Source: Turbatrix aceti
Lineage: Eukaryota > Nematoda > Chromadorea > Rhabditida > Panagrolaimidae
Direction of reading: 5' to 3'
NCBI GenBank assembly: GCA_963969345.1
Contig: OZ017767.1
Location: forward strand, 124,001 to 188,000
DNA length: 64,000 bases
This document shows, in pieces, positions 47,307 through 59,024 of this stretch. How positions within the stretch are numbered: the first letter of the stretch is position 1; each line of letters starts with the position of its first letter. The notes below the pieces were generated by a model. It made no database searches and had not been told where the DNA came from. It saw only the letters and a list, made by a program, of their open reading frames with translations. The position numbers were made by a program, and so were the translations under genes.

Positions 47307-48506
47307 ATGAATCGCTCCAGCATGAAGAATAACGACTATCAATCTCCCATCCAGGGCGGCTTCGAGGATATCGATGGTGACGGCAGCGGCGGCAGCAGCA
47401 GTACCAGTCTCGATCAGGAAGAAGTCTTCCGTGCGATGTCCAAGGCTGCCGGCTTCCGAAGTCAGTCGTCTGACGAGTCTTCCAGATCTTGGGGATCTGA
47501 TAAGTCATCGTCTACGGTCGAGGTCGATGAAGAAGACCGGAATGCTGCTCACTGGGGAGTCAGGAAAAAGCGGACCAAGAAGGGCATCAAACGCAGCGAT
47601 CGTGATCGTGCAAGACAGGCCGCAATTGCGTTGTCAAAGGTTGGTTTCATTACGTTAGCGTTACTGGGGTACTATTTTTGAGTTCTGGCAGATTTCATGT
47701 CGGATGTCTGTTTTTTGACCGTGTTCAGTGTTTTTTTTGAATGGGATTTTGGGGACAACTTTTTTACACAGAATATTTTTAGCTGAATTGCAATGCCGTT
47801 TCGACATCCAATAAACCTCACAATTCCGCTTCTTTCGTTGATTCTGCTTCAGCTACAAAAAACTTCCTTGCCAGCACCAACTTGGTGAACGACACGAACG
47901 AAAGCGCCACCGCCCAGCGCAAAGGCCCCGATCCCCCGTCAACAGCAGATTACCCCAACATCGGCGACATCGCAGAGGAGTTCACGCGTCATCTGCTGGC
48001 AGCTGGCGATGCCCCGAAGGAAGACTTTGCTGAGCTTTGTCAGCAACGGGCTCAGGAGCTTCAGGCTGATGACCAAATCGATGGAGCACCCAAGATACCG
48101 CTTGAAAACAGGGAATTTCGGACTGGCAAAGTGCTCATCAATGGAAAAAGAGTGAGGGAGCGGCACTATAACCAGGAGCGCAAGAGGATTGTTGCTATCG
48201 AAAAATGTAAGGTTTTTGGAGGTGTTTGTATATCAAATTACGACCAGTCATGTCTTTTTTTCCAGGCTGCATTCCCTACATCTGTGACAATGGAACTGGC
48301 ACCTGGGACATGGATTCGCATTTTCAGTGGCCGTCTTCGGTGGCTCATAACAGTGAACGCAAACGTAAGACACCAATGACAACAACATTTTACGGTAATT
48401 TGTTTACGTTTGATTTTCAGACACCATTTTACGTCTGTTTTTTGCCAAATTCACGGAACTCAACCGAGCCGACAATCGCGCGTCTTCTTCTAGTCCGCCT
48501 TGCTGA
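47307..48506 (+). CDS. Uncharacterised, partly disordered 313-aa protein
   Basis: Four exons join with matching phases: 47307-47639, 47783-48206, 48266-48364 and 48421-48506. The N-terminal ~110 residues are Ser/Gly/Asp-rich (DIDGDGSGGSSSTSLDQEE) followed by a basic patch with nuclear-localisation character (RKKRTKKGIKRSDRDRAR). The middle is polar, with a helix-prone stretch NIGDIAEEFTRHLLAAGDAP. A conserved-looking C-terminal module holds HYNQERKRIVAIEKCCIPYI, then CDNGTGTWDMDSHFQWPS and HTILRLFFAKFTELNRADN. I do not recognise the family. Its stop lies only 79 bp from the stop of the convergent DEG/ENaC gene. The ATG at 47307 is the first of the frame. Confidence 0.78.
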
Positions 48507-48585
48507 TTTTGTTGAACTTTTTTGTTATTGTTTATTTGTTGGATTAAAACATACGTGTTGAACACCTAGAAATTCGAATAATCTT

Positions 48586-51500
48586 TCAAACGTCATTTCG
48601 AATCAAATACTGAAATTTTCGTGTATTTTTTTCGAAGAAGAATACGATTGTTTCCGCCACCGTAAGCAACGTGGCGCCAACGTAGAGGCCAATGGTACCT
48701 CCGATTTCGGCTAAAATGTATGTTATTAGGTGATTACGAAAAATAAGTCAGTACCTAATAGCAAGAACAAATTATACGATCTCTCCTGTACGATAAGTTC
48801 CTGTTTGAAGTGGGCGAAGTAAATTTTTAGAAACAGCAAATTGACCTTGTCATACTGTGGTCCAGGTGAGTAGCTTTGAGCAATGGTAACTTCTCTCTGG
48901 AGTCTCGACATCCATTCCGCACGAAGCAGTGCCGACTTCTTGAGCTGCTGGATTTTAGGTATCATGGTATTGAGGCACGACATGATTTTATGCAGCTGCT
49001 GCACGTTTGCATCATCCTGGATGTTCATGCCGATGTCCTGCATGAATGAGACACGAGCATTTAGCACTTTATTGAGCTTTTCGGTTAGGATGTTGATCTG
49101 AAATTTTTTACGTCAAAAAAAGATTTTTGATGTTACCAAAACCTACATTTTCGATAATATCGGTCTGGATAGCTTTTCGAAACTTCATAATTTCGACCAA
49201 TGCTTGGTGGTCTTTTCCGTTTTCCCTACAAACAGAATATTAGCTATTTGTGTACAATGGCATAGTTTTTTACTTGTATAGGTTTTCAAAATGCCTCAAA
49301 TCAATATCGTAATCCTTGTATTCAAAAACTTTAGGCACGCTTTCGTATTGGGTTTTTCGAAGAACAGCCATCAATTTTCGGGTGTATTTTTCGTAGTCTA
49401 CAGCAATGTTTGATGTTAACAGACGTGAAACGGTTCTGGCATCGTACAGGGTACGATATTGAAATTCGAAAATCTGAAAAAAAGGAACTTGTACGTGGTG
49501 TGTGTTTCTGTCGCCTACGTGAAAACACTTGGATCGCTGCTGATTAAATTGATCCGGTTTTAGCCGCATTTCCTGTAGACAATCCAACATAAGTTTTACC
49601 ATGCGAATAATTTTTTTCACCACCAACGTTCGCTCCTCTCGATTTAAAAATTTTAGGCCGAAAATCGTTTTGCTGTTTTCCATGCTGCTTTCGATGAGTT
49701 GTAGGTCAAATATCGCGTTGTCGATCTGTTTTACGTGATCGTCGATGGAGGCTTCGGGCGTGGGGGTCGGTGATGAATCCCGAATTTTTCTTCTGTGCAA
49801 ATTCAGGTCTCCATCTAGTTCAATTCTCAGCAACTTGAAGAGCGATCCCATGTGATACGGGAAAACGAACTCCAAATAGCTGTCAAAGTTCTTCCAAATC
49901 CTTTCTTCGTTGTGAAGTCGATTGATGCCTCGCACCAGCGTTGTGTGCTCCCCATCCATGGTACAAGGCACGTGCGACTCATTTGCCGATTCTGAGACTT
50001 CGAATAACTCAATGGCCTCAGAGATAAATTGTTGCGCTTCGTCTGCTAGCCTTTGGATGTTCTGAACGAGAGGGATACGATGCTTTGGGAGGTTGTCAAA
50101 AGCAAACTGAATATCAATTTTGTTTTGTGATTTTTTTAACTTTGACTTACCTGGAATTGCTTTAACCGTTTTTCTTTTTCTTCTTCCCAGTCACCTGGAA
50201 GGAATCTTGACACCTCGTTGACGTCCAACTCGTTACCAAAAATAATGGTTGTAAAACTGACTTCTTTGCAGTCTTGAAAACAGGCCTGCATTTTTTCGAG
50301 GTATTTGCCTTGCATTGGTTCGTTCTGAAATATGTTTTTTCTCCTGTCAAGCAAAAACGTGTTACATCCAGTTACCTTCCACTTCTGGACACAACTTATC
50401 TCCTGTCGAAAATTACAGACTGGCAAGTTCCAGTTTTTGAAAGATTTTCTCGGCAGACGACTGGGTAACGATAAATTTGTTTTTGCCTTGGTATAGTCGG
50501 CTCCAGGAGTTTCGGGAGCCGAAACAATGCTGTGCGACGGAGATTTGTCCAACAGTGCTTCTCTATTCATCGGCGAATTCACCGGACGACACCCACATTT
50601 TTTCTGAATTTCTTCGAATTTCACAGCCCAGTGACAAGCTGCTCTCGCGTATTCCGCCTTGTCGAAGGTGCCTCCACACGTGCTTTGTCCACAACCACTG
50701 CTGTGACGACTCAGTCGACGGATATCATTGATGGGGATGGTGACGACTTTTCCGGACTCCAAATGCATGCCTTCTGTGAAGTGTGCCGTTGCCGGCACAG
50801 TGCTGTCATACATGCTCAGAATGACTCCGGCCTCGCTCACCCATCCGGGTATGGCTTCATAAGTTTCGAGGTTGAGTAGTAGCGAGAGCGTTGTTTCAGG
50901 ACCCGGTCTCATAACCGAGGCGTTGGGCGAAATCGTAAAGCATAGACCATTGGGTGTGACGATGGGGGTTACAGTGTCGATGCAGGGACGATTTTTACCG
51001 AATTGACACGAAAGAAAAAGATCCTCGGCTGTTGGACCGGCGTTACGGTATGTATCTAGGAGATTGAGCTTATCAAATTCACCGAGGGAGTTAGCAGAAA
51101 TGTTGACTGTATGGTCGTCGTTGTACACGAGCGACATGATGTGGAGGAGGTCAGGGGATATCGCCGCCACTTTTGATGCTCTAAATGAATTTTTAAAATT
51201 TTGTGAAAATTAAATATGTATTGCACTGACTTTAACTGCATCTTCGGACAAATAATGATATTAGGAAATTCGGTACTTGTCGGATTGTCATACGTGCGAA
51301 CCGTTACCAGAGGATTACGAATAAAATAATATCCAATACGTTCGAAAACCTGATAGATCGTCAATCCGACAAAAAATGTCAAGACAAATCCCCACAATAT
51401 TCTAAAAAAACTAATTAGCAACTCTGACGAATTTTAGTTTTCACCTAAACCAATTTTTGTATCGGCTGTGCAGATAACGAAATCCAAGCATGCTGGTGTC

Positions 51501-51605
51501 CTCAGCGAATCTATTTAGCGTAGGCTTTACCTGTTCAGGCACATCGGTGCAAAAGATTGCGCTGTGCTGATCCGTGACCGTGGGAGTTCTTCGTCGACGT
51601 GGCAT
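48586..51605 (-). CDS. DEG/ENaC-type ion channel subunit, atypical
   Basis: Amiloride-sensitive-type cation channel subunit with two membrane helices and a large extracellular domain. Exon 1 (51605-51448) gives the cytoplasmic N-terminus. Exon 2 holds helix 1 (ILWGFVLTFFVGLTIYQVF) and the family motif FPNIIICPKMQ. The ectodomain includes GLCFTISPNASVMRPGPETT and a Cys-rich middle (CGQSTCGGTF, KKCGCRPVN, ACFQDC). The last exon carries helix 2 (AEIGGTIGLYVGATLLTVAE), ending at TGA 48588-48586. Total is about 870 aa. Oddities: the gating His-Gly motif before helix 1 reads LG (TSMLGFRYL); the selectivity tripeptide G/S-x-S reads G-A-T; and some 400 helix-rich residues (roughly 50110-48760) separate the Cys-rich region from helix 2, far more than usual. 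An in-frame stop lies just upstream of the chosen ATG. Confidence 0.9.
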
Positions 51606-52257
51606 TTTTCAAAAATCTGGCGTATAAAAAGTGAGTAATAAAATATGAACCGACCGACCAGCGCATTCGTCAGCGTAGGACAAAGTTTTCTTCTTCTTTG
51701 TGCGTTGAGGATGGAGGATGGCACGCTGCTGGACTTGGACATCCGGGATGTCTTGAAGGCTCACGCCAACACCAGATCCAGTTACCATGGCCTATCAGAC
51801 AGCTAGATGGATACGTCTGACTTTTTGCTGGAGAGTATTTCCGTTCATTACATGACCACGGAGGAGGGGGTGCGGGATGGAGAAAAAAGTTGACTCGAGT
51901 GCACTTTGAAAAGATAGCGGTGGATGTCAGAAGTTTATAAATTTTTTGGACATCCGATTTTTTGAATAAAAAATAGAAATACGATATACGAGATGAAAGA
52001 AAGGAAGCATTTTTTTGTAAGTCGTAATAAATATTTCATAAATGTTTTTTACGTATTTATGATACTGAGGAACCGATGTGCTTTTTAAAGCTTTAAATTT
52101 GATGTGCTTTGTGCTTTTTAAAGGTTAAAACCTTAAATTTGTTTTACTTTAAATGTTGCCCACATTGTTTTCTTTATTTTTCCCATTCGGCATCACAAAA
52201 AAAACACGAATGATAAATGGCTTCGATTCATCAGCACGATGGCGAAGGGAACGCTGT
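51606..52257. other. Intergenic, no gene recognised
   Basis: Short open frames on both strands at 51656-51805 (for example MEDGTLLDLDIRDVLKAH, +) have no in-phase continuation. The region probably contains the DEG/ENaC promoter. An acceptor-like CGCCAG lies 11 nt before that gene's ATG. Confidence 0.4.
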
Positions 52258-53090
52258 CTATCTTTCAGCATTAAGAAATGCTGATTCAAGAATGTTCGGC
52301 GGAGGGTTCCACCGGAAGAGTTCGCGTCGACCTGAATGCAGGCGTCCAGTGAAGGGCTCTAGGCTGTGGTACGGTGTATATTCAGTTCCATGAAGTATCT
52401 GGAATGATTTCAAAGGAAGGTACTAAAATGATCACAGTAAACAAATCTAGCCACTACAGTATGCATAGTATTTTAGACTAACTTTGGAATCGCTGAAGAC
52501 GTTTTGAAATCTTGATGCCTTCTGGCGGCGTCGCAGGGGCCCTGCTTTGTATTGGTGTGGTGGATTGAGACGTTGATACGTCATACTACTACCGGGGAAA
52601 TCAGTGTTTTCCCGAGTCTGACGGGGGGATTTAAATTGCATAAGTCCACTGTAGCCTCTTACTGGGTAACGAGCACGAATGTTTCGACACTAAATGTGTT
52701 ATCTTAATGATTTTGAAAGTGTTTTTGGTTCTGAGAAAAAATGAGGGGTATATCCGGGCGTGTACTTTGTTGCCGCGAAAAATATGTGAAAGCTAATCAA
52801 AAGAGTGATTCAATTATTATTTGGACTTGTAATATTTTTACCATGTTTGTTTAAAGATTCTACCAAAAAACATTTTTGTCGCAAACAACACGATTGCTTA
52901 TAGATAATTTTTGCTAAAAACTCAAGATTTTTTTACATCATACGTTTATTTTTTTTATTTAAAAAAAATTTAAATTCCAAGTTTCCAACATTAAAGTTTT
53001 TGACCTATATTCTCGATTTTTCTCAATTCTTACCTCAATAGTCGTAACATACAGTGAGGTAGCGACAATTATGGTAACCAGGAGGTGCAT
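52258..53090 (-). CDS. Small secreted basic protein, unknown family
   Basis: Three exons join in phase 0 at both junctions: 53090-53034, 52689-52483 and 52422-52258, giving 142 aa. Exon 1 is a compact signal peptide (MHLLVTIIVATSLYVTTIE). The mature part is rich in Arg, Pro, Tyr and Ser (RARYPVRGYSGLMQFKSPRQ, then LNPPHQYKAGPLRRRQKASR and ILHGTEYTPYHSLEPFTGRL). It ends FRWNPPPNILESAFLNAER. One cysteine is near the signal cleavage point and no disulfide framework is seen. RRRQK and GRR could be proprotein-convertase sites, so a peptide precursor is possible, but no repeated peptide or amidated motif is convincing. The individual exons are short, so simple ORF scans see only part of it. Confidence 0.65.
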
Positions 53091-54128
53091 TTTGCCGTAA
53101 AATAAAAAACTAGCACTCGCTCACAAAAATTTGTGTCGGTGCTGTCAAAGTTATGACGATGACACAGACAGCAACAAGGCCGTGAAAGATAGGATAGCGC
53201 AAATCGTTTTTGTCCAATTTATATATGGCTGAACGAAGCTTGTGTTCACCGGCTTGGGCGAAGAGAGTAGCAGAGAGAATGAACATGTTTATATTGGATT
53301 CGGCACTTCGAAGCCGCCCCTTTTTTTGTGGTAATACATATTATTACGCGTAAGTGTGAAAAAAGCAAGTGAACGGTGAATAATAAATGCATGTTTTTTT
53401 CTCTGCTTATTTTTTTGCTGACAGTGACGTACAGGGCTTTATTCATTCAAAACATAATCCAATGTTGCAGATAAAAATTTATCTACAAACCTCAGACATG
53501 ACTGACATTTCCGCTTGGATAAGTTGTTTTTTGTAAAGATTGATAAACACCAACACAATACATTGAAACATAAGGAATCAAAAAAACCGTATAATAAACA
53601 TACTTGCAAAAATTGTGATACGATATGTTTGCTCCCTTCAAATCACATGTGACATTTTTTTCACATTTATCCATGACGTAAAGAATTCCGACAAGAATTT
53701 GGTACTGATAAGTTTGGTTCCACATAACCCGAAAAAAATCTTCTTAGCTTTTAAGTCCTACTTAGCTTCAGAAGTTATGCGTGTTACGCAGGTTAGTCAA
53801 CGATTTGTTTTTTTTTCCCACGGTTACAGCGGTGATAAAGTTTTTCAATGATGAGTGTACTGACTTTGACAGGTTAATCAAGTATGTGGAATTAACACAT
53901 TTTTTTAAATCACGAATAGAACATACGGAGTTGATAACTTTTGATACAAATTCATTGCGTTTGAAATTTGAAATTGAAATTCGTTTGTATGATGTGTATG
54001 AATAGAGTTTGTTTGCATTTCCGCTAGGTATAGAATTTGGTTTTGTTCAAATAATTTTAACAGCATGTAAAACACAAACTTGAACTCACAACCATGTGTT
54101 GTTTTTAAACAATAAAGTAATTTATTCC
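53091..54128. other. Intergenic with one unassigned minus-strand ORF
   Basis: An ORF at 53492-53725 (-, 77 aa) starts MWNQTYQYQILVGILYVMDK and contains several Cys and two N-glycosylation sequons. It has no signal peptide, partner exon or recognised family, so it is left uncalled. Confidence 0.35.
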
Positions 54129-54136
54129 CATTTGAC

Positions 54137-54354
54137 CATGGTTTTCGACCGCTCCTGAAATTGCTCCGCTTTTCGCTCCGCTCCTGAGCGGGAGCGGAGC
54201 AAGCAGTAAAATACAGAAAAAAATAGGAGCGGGAGCAGAGCGAGCGAGAAAATTTAAAAAGTAAAAGAGCGGGAGCGGAGCGAGCGAGAAAATTAAAAAA
54301 ATAAAAGAGCGGGAGCGGAGCGAGCGGTACAAAAAGTCAAATTAGAAAACCCTG
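54137..54354. mobile_element. hAT-type MITE with GGAGCGG repeats
   Basis: A 218-bp element with termini CATGGTTTTCGACC and TAGAAAACCCTG. It is flanked by a perfect 8-bp duplication CATTTGAC (54129-54136 and 54355-54362). The interior repeats GAGCGGGAGCGGAGCGAGCG three to four times with AAAATTAAAAA-type spacers. It is a diverged copy of the nested element at about 25014-25203. Confidence 0.9.
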
Positions 54355-54423
54355 CATTTGACAGAAATTAGCCCCCGTTCAAAAAATATTTGCAGTAAAA
54401 AATTAATTGCAAAATTTGGTACT

Positions 54424-54530
54424 ACTTATTTTATTTATTTATTTATTTATTTCACCATTACTCAGTGGTTAGTTATCATTAGACCAGATGTTAGGAGGCA
54501 CAAATGACGTCCACGTAGGCGTAAATGTAC
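54424..54530 (-). mobile_element. 5'-truncated LINE 3' end (about 107 bp)
   Basis: On the plus strand a (TTTA)n tract leads into CACCATTACTCAGTGGTTAG and on to GACGTCCACGTAGGCGTAAA, nearly identical to 7838-7928. The element is read on the minus strand and breaks off at about 54530, a typical 5' truncation. Confidence 0.85.
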
Positions 54531-55243
54531 TACTTATTGTCAGTTTCTTTTTTGGCTTTGTTTGTCAAAGTTTGGGACCTGATACAAACGCAACGTCATT
54601 TGTTGACATTTTACGTAATATTTACACAAAAGTTTGCACAGGTCTTGCGCAGCCTCGTGCACGGCGCAGACAGACTCCTATGTTCCTCACACCCCGGTGC
54701 AATCGCGATCATCGTCGCGTCGAGTTGCCTGCCTTTTCCCTCCCGAGCACACACTTGCACGCGGTGGTTTTGGTCCGGTATAGGTCATCGGATGGAACAG
54801 AGGGTCATCGCCGCGAGGCAGGAAAAAGGCGAGTGAGTAAGTAAGTGAGTGAAAACTTTGTTCGTATTTGTCTTCTTGGTTTTATAGACATAAACGAAAG
54901 TTTTTGTCGAAATTGTTTATCGATGACGACGAGACAAACACTACAGGCGAGGATGAAGGCGGAGGGATATGGTGGTGGTCAGCGAATAACTACGACAACG
55001 GTCTGTCTGGTGGGTGGATGAGAAGAACTGGGAAATGTAGACAGACAATACGAGGACCAAATCGGGAAGAGGAGACTCTTTGACGGAGTTGACGTAAAAA
55101 GTAAACGTCCTAATACTCTACCAAAGTCAGTTGTCGTTCATTGGATTGTCTGGAAAGCCACGTCGACGTTTGAACAACTCCCCTTTTTATCTCTATGACG
55201 GCCATCTGACCCCTCTTCACCTCTGACATCATTCGATCTCAAC
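54531..55243. other. Upstream region of the bHLH-PAS gene
   Basis: Probably promoter and 5' UTR. Contains GTGAGTAAGTAAGTGAGTG, a donor-like tandem at about 54831-54849, which might mark the end of a non-coding first exon. Frames here are Arg/Ser-rich and unsupported. Confidence 0.35.
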
Positions 55244-57633
55244 TTGATGCTTACCATGAGATCCACAACCCCGGCTACAGTCATGGCTCTTGGCTCCTGT
55301 TTGTCTTCTTCTGCTGCATCCATTGTTGGGGGGGAATTTCGATCAACTCGTGGCGCATCCAAGCAACGTCGCGATCAAATAAATGTGGAAATACAAAAGC
55401 TACGCGACTTCCTACCCCTCAATGCTTCTATCAAAGATCGTCTCTTTCAACTACAAATTATGTCGTTGGCTTGTATTTTTATCAGAAAATATCGATACTT
55501 TCCCCACGGTTGGTTTAATTGACGATTGTGGCGGTGTTGGTGCTGATAATTATAAAACAGGAATACTTGATTCGAGAGACAGATGACTAATACCAAAATA
55601 TTTAGCTGTGATTGTCTCCTAAAAGGTGTTTTTGTCTCTTTAATTTTGTAATGAGTAATTATGCACGAGTAAGAGTAATAAAGTAAAGTAAAAGTAAAGT
55701 AAAGGTGTTTTTGTGTTGGATTGGCTACGCCTGCGTAGTTTATAGTCGTCAAAAAAACATTTTTTTCTATTTAACAAAATCACGTGTTGACACTTTTTTT
55801 TGATAGCAGCTGTTTTTATGCTTTCAAAGCAGTAAATTAAATATGAAATTATTTAGGATAATAATTTTTGTTAAGATTTCATTATTCAAAGTATTTGATA
55901 TCAAAAAATATTTTTTAGTTTTTAACGCATTGTACGAAAAGCCACCCCTCATACACCAACACAACATTCGCCCGAGTCCTCTCACCTTTCTACCGTTCAA
56001 AGCCATCGACGAGTGCAAAGCTCTGCGAGGCTTCCTGCTAATGATCACACGGCTGGGAAAACTTTTATATGTATCTGAAAACGCCAGTGAATACCTTGGA
56101 TACTCTGTCGTAAGTTTTGTTCCAAAACAATTTCTTTGCAAGTTTAATTTTTAAGGAAGAAATAATGTGTCAAGGCGACTCGATCTATGACATTGTCGAT
56201 CTCCGGGACCATGCAGCGGTTCAAGCAGAGCTTCTCTTGGGTCCTCCTTCGATAGCTTCGGGAACCTTCCCAGATGAACGGGTTTTTATATGCCGGATGA
56301 ATCTTTCAAGGACTGCTAAGCGGCATATTCAGTACCACAAATTTATCATTGTGGAAGGCAGATTTATTCATCCTGCCGAATATTATCAAGCGTTTGGAAA
56401 CACTGGAGAAAACGGAACAGAAGGTGTTCAACCAATTTTCGCGGCATACTGTAGGCCGTTGATTAATCCAGAAAACGCAGAAACACTGTCTATCGGAAAC
56501 ACAGGAATGTTTTCGGCAATTCACAGCATGGATATGAAATTTGTTTACTTCGATGAATTGTTGGTTTGAATTTGAAAATATTATTTTACGTAATACGCTT
56601 TAGGGGCCGAGAACATCTGGGATACCAGCACTTGGATGGCACGTCACTGTACTCCATTGTTCATCCAAGTCACATTGATCGTCTTGCTTTCAAACACCGG
56701 CTGCTCTGCCAACAAAAAGACGGCTCGGCTATCACACTTATCAAAATCCAAACCAACACTGTATGCAATGAATTCCTTTGGGTTCATGCAGTTTTTGTTA
56801 TCAAGGCAAATGTTGTCCAGGAATCGACGAAACGAATCAGATACCAAATCCACGGAACCTATCAAGTGCTGACTCCACTCGAAGCCGCTACTCTGCAGGC
56901 AAATGAATGGATCTATGCTGTCAAACAAAGTTCGCATGTGGGACGGGAGCTGAGCAAGGAAGACTTTTCTGACAGCATCTCGCCCGAATCAAGCGAATGC
57001 GACTTTGGAATGGGATATGACTTTGTCGACGGTAGTAGTAGAAATGCTGGAGGTTCAATGATACCCCAGCCGGCAATCACTGTTGACATACCTCATTTTG
57101 CCCCTCAAGGAGCGAACAATGGAAGCAGCAGTATGTTAATTCACAGCTCTCCGGATTCTGTTTCCAGTGGACTGTCGACTTCTGTACCCATCGGGAAGTC
57201 AAATTTTTGCTACGACGTCCCGACCAGTTTTTACGCTTCCGACGCCCCTGATATGCCGCTTCCGGAGTTAGGAGATAACCTCGACGAGTTCTTCAGACAA
57301 GTTGAATACGTTCCTTCCAATACGCATCAAGGCAAAAACGACTTAAAATGGGCTGCCGCTGCTGAAACCCTTCATCCGCAAGAAGCCTCGGCATATCCCA
57401 GACAGAGGGCATTTGACTGTTACTATTCTGAAGTTGAAGCAGGACGCTCGCAACCACCTTTCCGAAGCACCCGGCACTTATCAATGCAAATTGGGGCTTC
57501 TGAATGCGGAAGAGTTAGCCAAGCGTCAACAGGACACGCTGAAAGCTATGTTGGCAGGGGAGCGGGGGGAGTAGGCGGATATCATCCTCATCAAAGGCGT
57601 CTCGGTAGTTGGGCTGGTCTGGAATCCGTGTGA
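55244..57633 (+). CDS. bHLH-PAS transcription factor, NPAS4 / Dysfusion / CKY-1 type
   Basis: Class I bHLH-PAS regulator; relatives pair with ARNT/Tango and act in activity-dependent neurons (vertebrates), tracheal fusion (fly) or pharynx (worm). Four exons join in phase: 55244-55508, 55919-56109, 56156-56559 and 56604-57633, giving 629 aa. The DNA-binding basic region and HLH are RSTRGASKQRRDQINVEIQK, LRDFLPLNASIKDRLFQLQI and MSLACIFIRK, matching NPAS4 almost word for word. PAS-A is FLLMITRLGKLLYVSENASE with the family mark QGDSIYDIVDLRDH. PAS-B runs from MFSAIHSMDMKFVYFDE to GREHLGYQHLDGTSLYSIVH. The C-terminal ~300 residues are acidic and Ser/Pro-rich, as expected of an activation region. 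The basic motif is preceded by a 33-residue extension; a shorter start at Met 55253 is possible. Confidence 0.95.
55663..55705. repeat. AAAGT-rich tract in a bHLH-PAS intron
   Basis: ACGAGTAAGAGTAATAAAGT followed by several AAAGT/AAAAGT units. It resembles the 19410-19462 junction and may be a second retroposon tail, inserted in the first coding intron. Confidence 0.5.
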
Positions 57634-59024
57634 ATATCTGTATTGTTTGTACTAGTATGCGTGATCTGTGACGTTCATGTGCTTGGGCATGTAAACTTTT
57701 CTGGTTTTGTCGTATTTGCTGGTTATGGTTTGTATCTATAATTATCAACCCTTTGTATGTATAATATTGTATGTACTTTACTTAAAATTGCTCCTGCGGT
57801 CTTTCAATTGTATACTACACCGATATCACGTATTTATTGATCCGTGCTACTTATAAATATCATTTTACAACAATGTGTTTTTTCGCGTTATTTTTTAGCA
57901 CTTTTTTATTTTATCTTACAATGGGGCCAGACAAGAAAAAAATTCTGCGTCGCTCAACTGACGACAACATCGTTTTTTCATGAGTCAGAAGCAAGAGTTC
58001 TTTGCCCCTTTTGCATTCCGATAACGTGATGACCGTTCAAAAAATGTAAGCATAGTATGTTTATTGCAAATTGCAAAAGCAAAAACAAAAACATGTTTGA
58101 ATAAGGTTTTATGTCAATAAACTGCACCCAAAAGGTTTCCCAGAAAGTACGGGAAAAGATAATTTCTATTGTTTATCAGAAACCTTTTTGTCGAAACAAT
58201 TGTGCAAACAGAAAATGATACATTTTTTTGCGTTCGATTGTTTTTATAGAATACATCCCGCACTCGCATAAAGAGCACTAAAGGAGCACAACGGGAGAGA
58301 AAGGCGCGTAGGAACGAAAATGAAGGAGCACAATGAAGCGCACCGCGCAACATTATCCCTCTTCCTGTGATGCTTATTCAAATTCCTTCGATAAAAACAA
58401 ATAAATTAGAATTGCGGAGCGCACATGAACGCGAATTTGTCACAAAAATAAACATTCGTGCGCAAGGCTTTCCCCCCTGTTGTGCTCCTTTAGTGCTCCT
58501 TATGCGAGTGCGGGCACAAACCCAACCTTGTTTTTTGATATCAAAAACAAGTGTTTTTCATTTTTCTGAAAAAAATAGGTTTTTCACTTATTTGCTCACG
58601 ATTTTTTCCGCGTATGTTTTTTCCGCAATATAAACAAAAAAGGCGTGGTTTATGCATAGAAAAGGTAAAGCCAGGGTTATCTTCTGTGTTATCAAAGGCT
58701 TTTATATGAGGGTAAATATAAAAAATTAAAAAGAATGTATAAATAGACTTCTACGGGAAAAAATGGGGGGGATATGATTAAAAGGAGACCAAAAACAACT
58801 CTTCCTTTTTTGTTTTATGCTACTGCTTGCCTTGTGTTTTAGCTTGATCAAATGTAAACGAATTTTTTTTTCAAAATTTGCAAGTTGTTAAAATTAAAAA
58901 AAGTTGTTTTTTTAAAACGCCTCCAAACAGTCCTGTTATCCACCGATTTTTTTTTAAATTCAATACTTTATTTTATGATATCTTTTCTAAGATCGCAGTC
59001 CTTTGTTATTTTCTTTTTGTGTTT
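57634..59024. other. Intergenic with one inverted-repeat element
   Basis: No gene is supported apart from the inverted repeat described at 58257-58514. ORFs at 57844 and 58367 are composition artefacts or overlap the repeat. Confidence 0.45.
58257..58514. mobile_element. Short inverted-repeat element (258 bp)
   Basis: The left end CCCGCACTCGCATAAAGAGC pairs with the right end GCTCCTTATGCGAGTGCGGG. Arms of about 60 bp also share CACTAAAGGAGCACAACGGG. No clear target duplication was found. It is probably a MITE of uncertain superfamily. Confidence 0.65.

Noticed and set aside
51656..51890. Short ORFs on both strands near the DEG/ENaC start
   Set aside because: Minus-strand frame cannot be joined in phase to the channel ATG, which has an in-frame stop just upstream; the plus-strand one ends after 31 codons.
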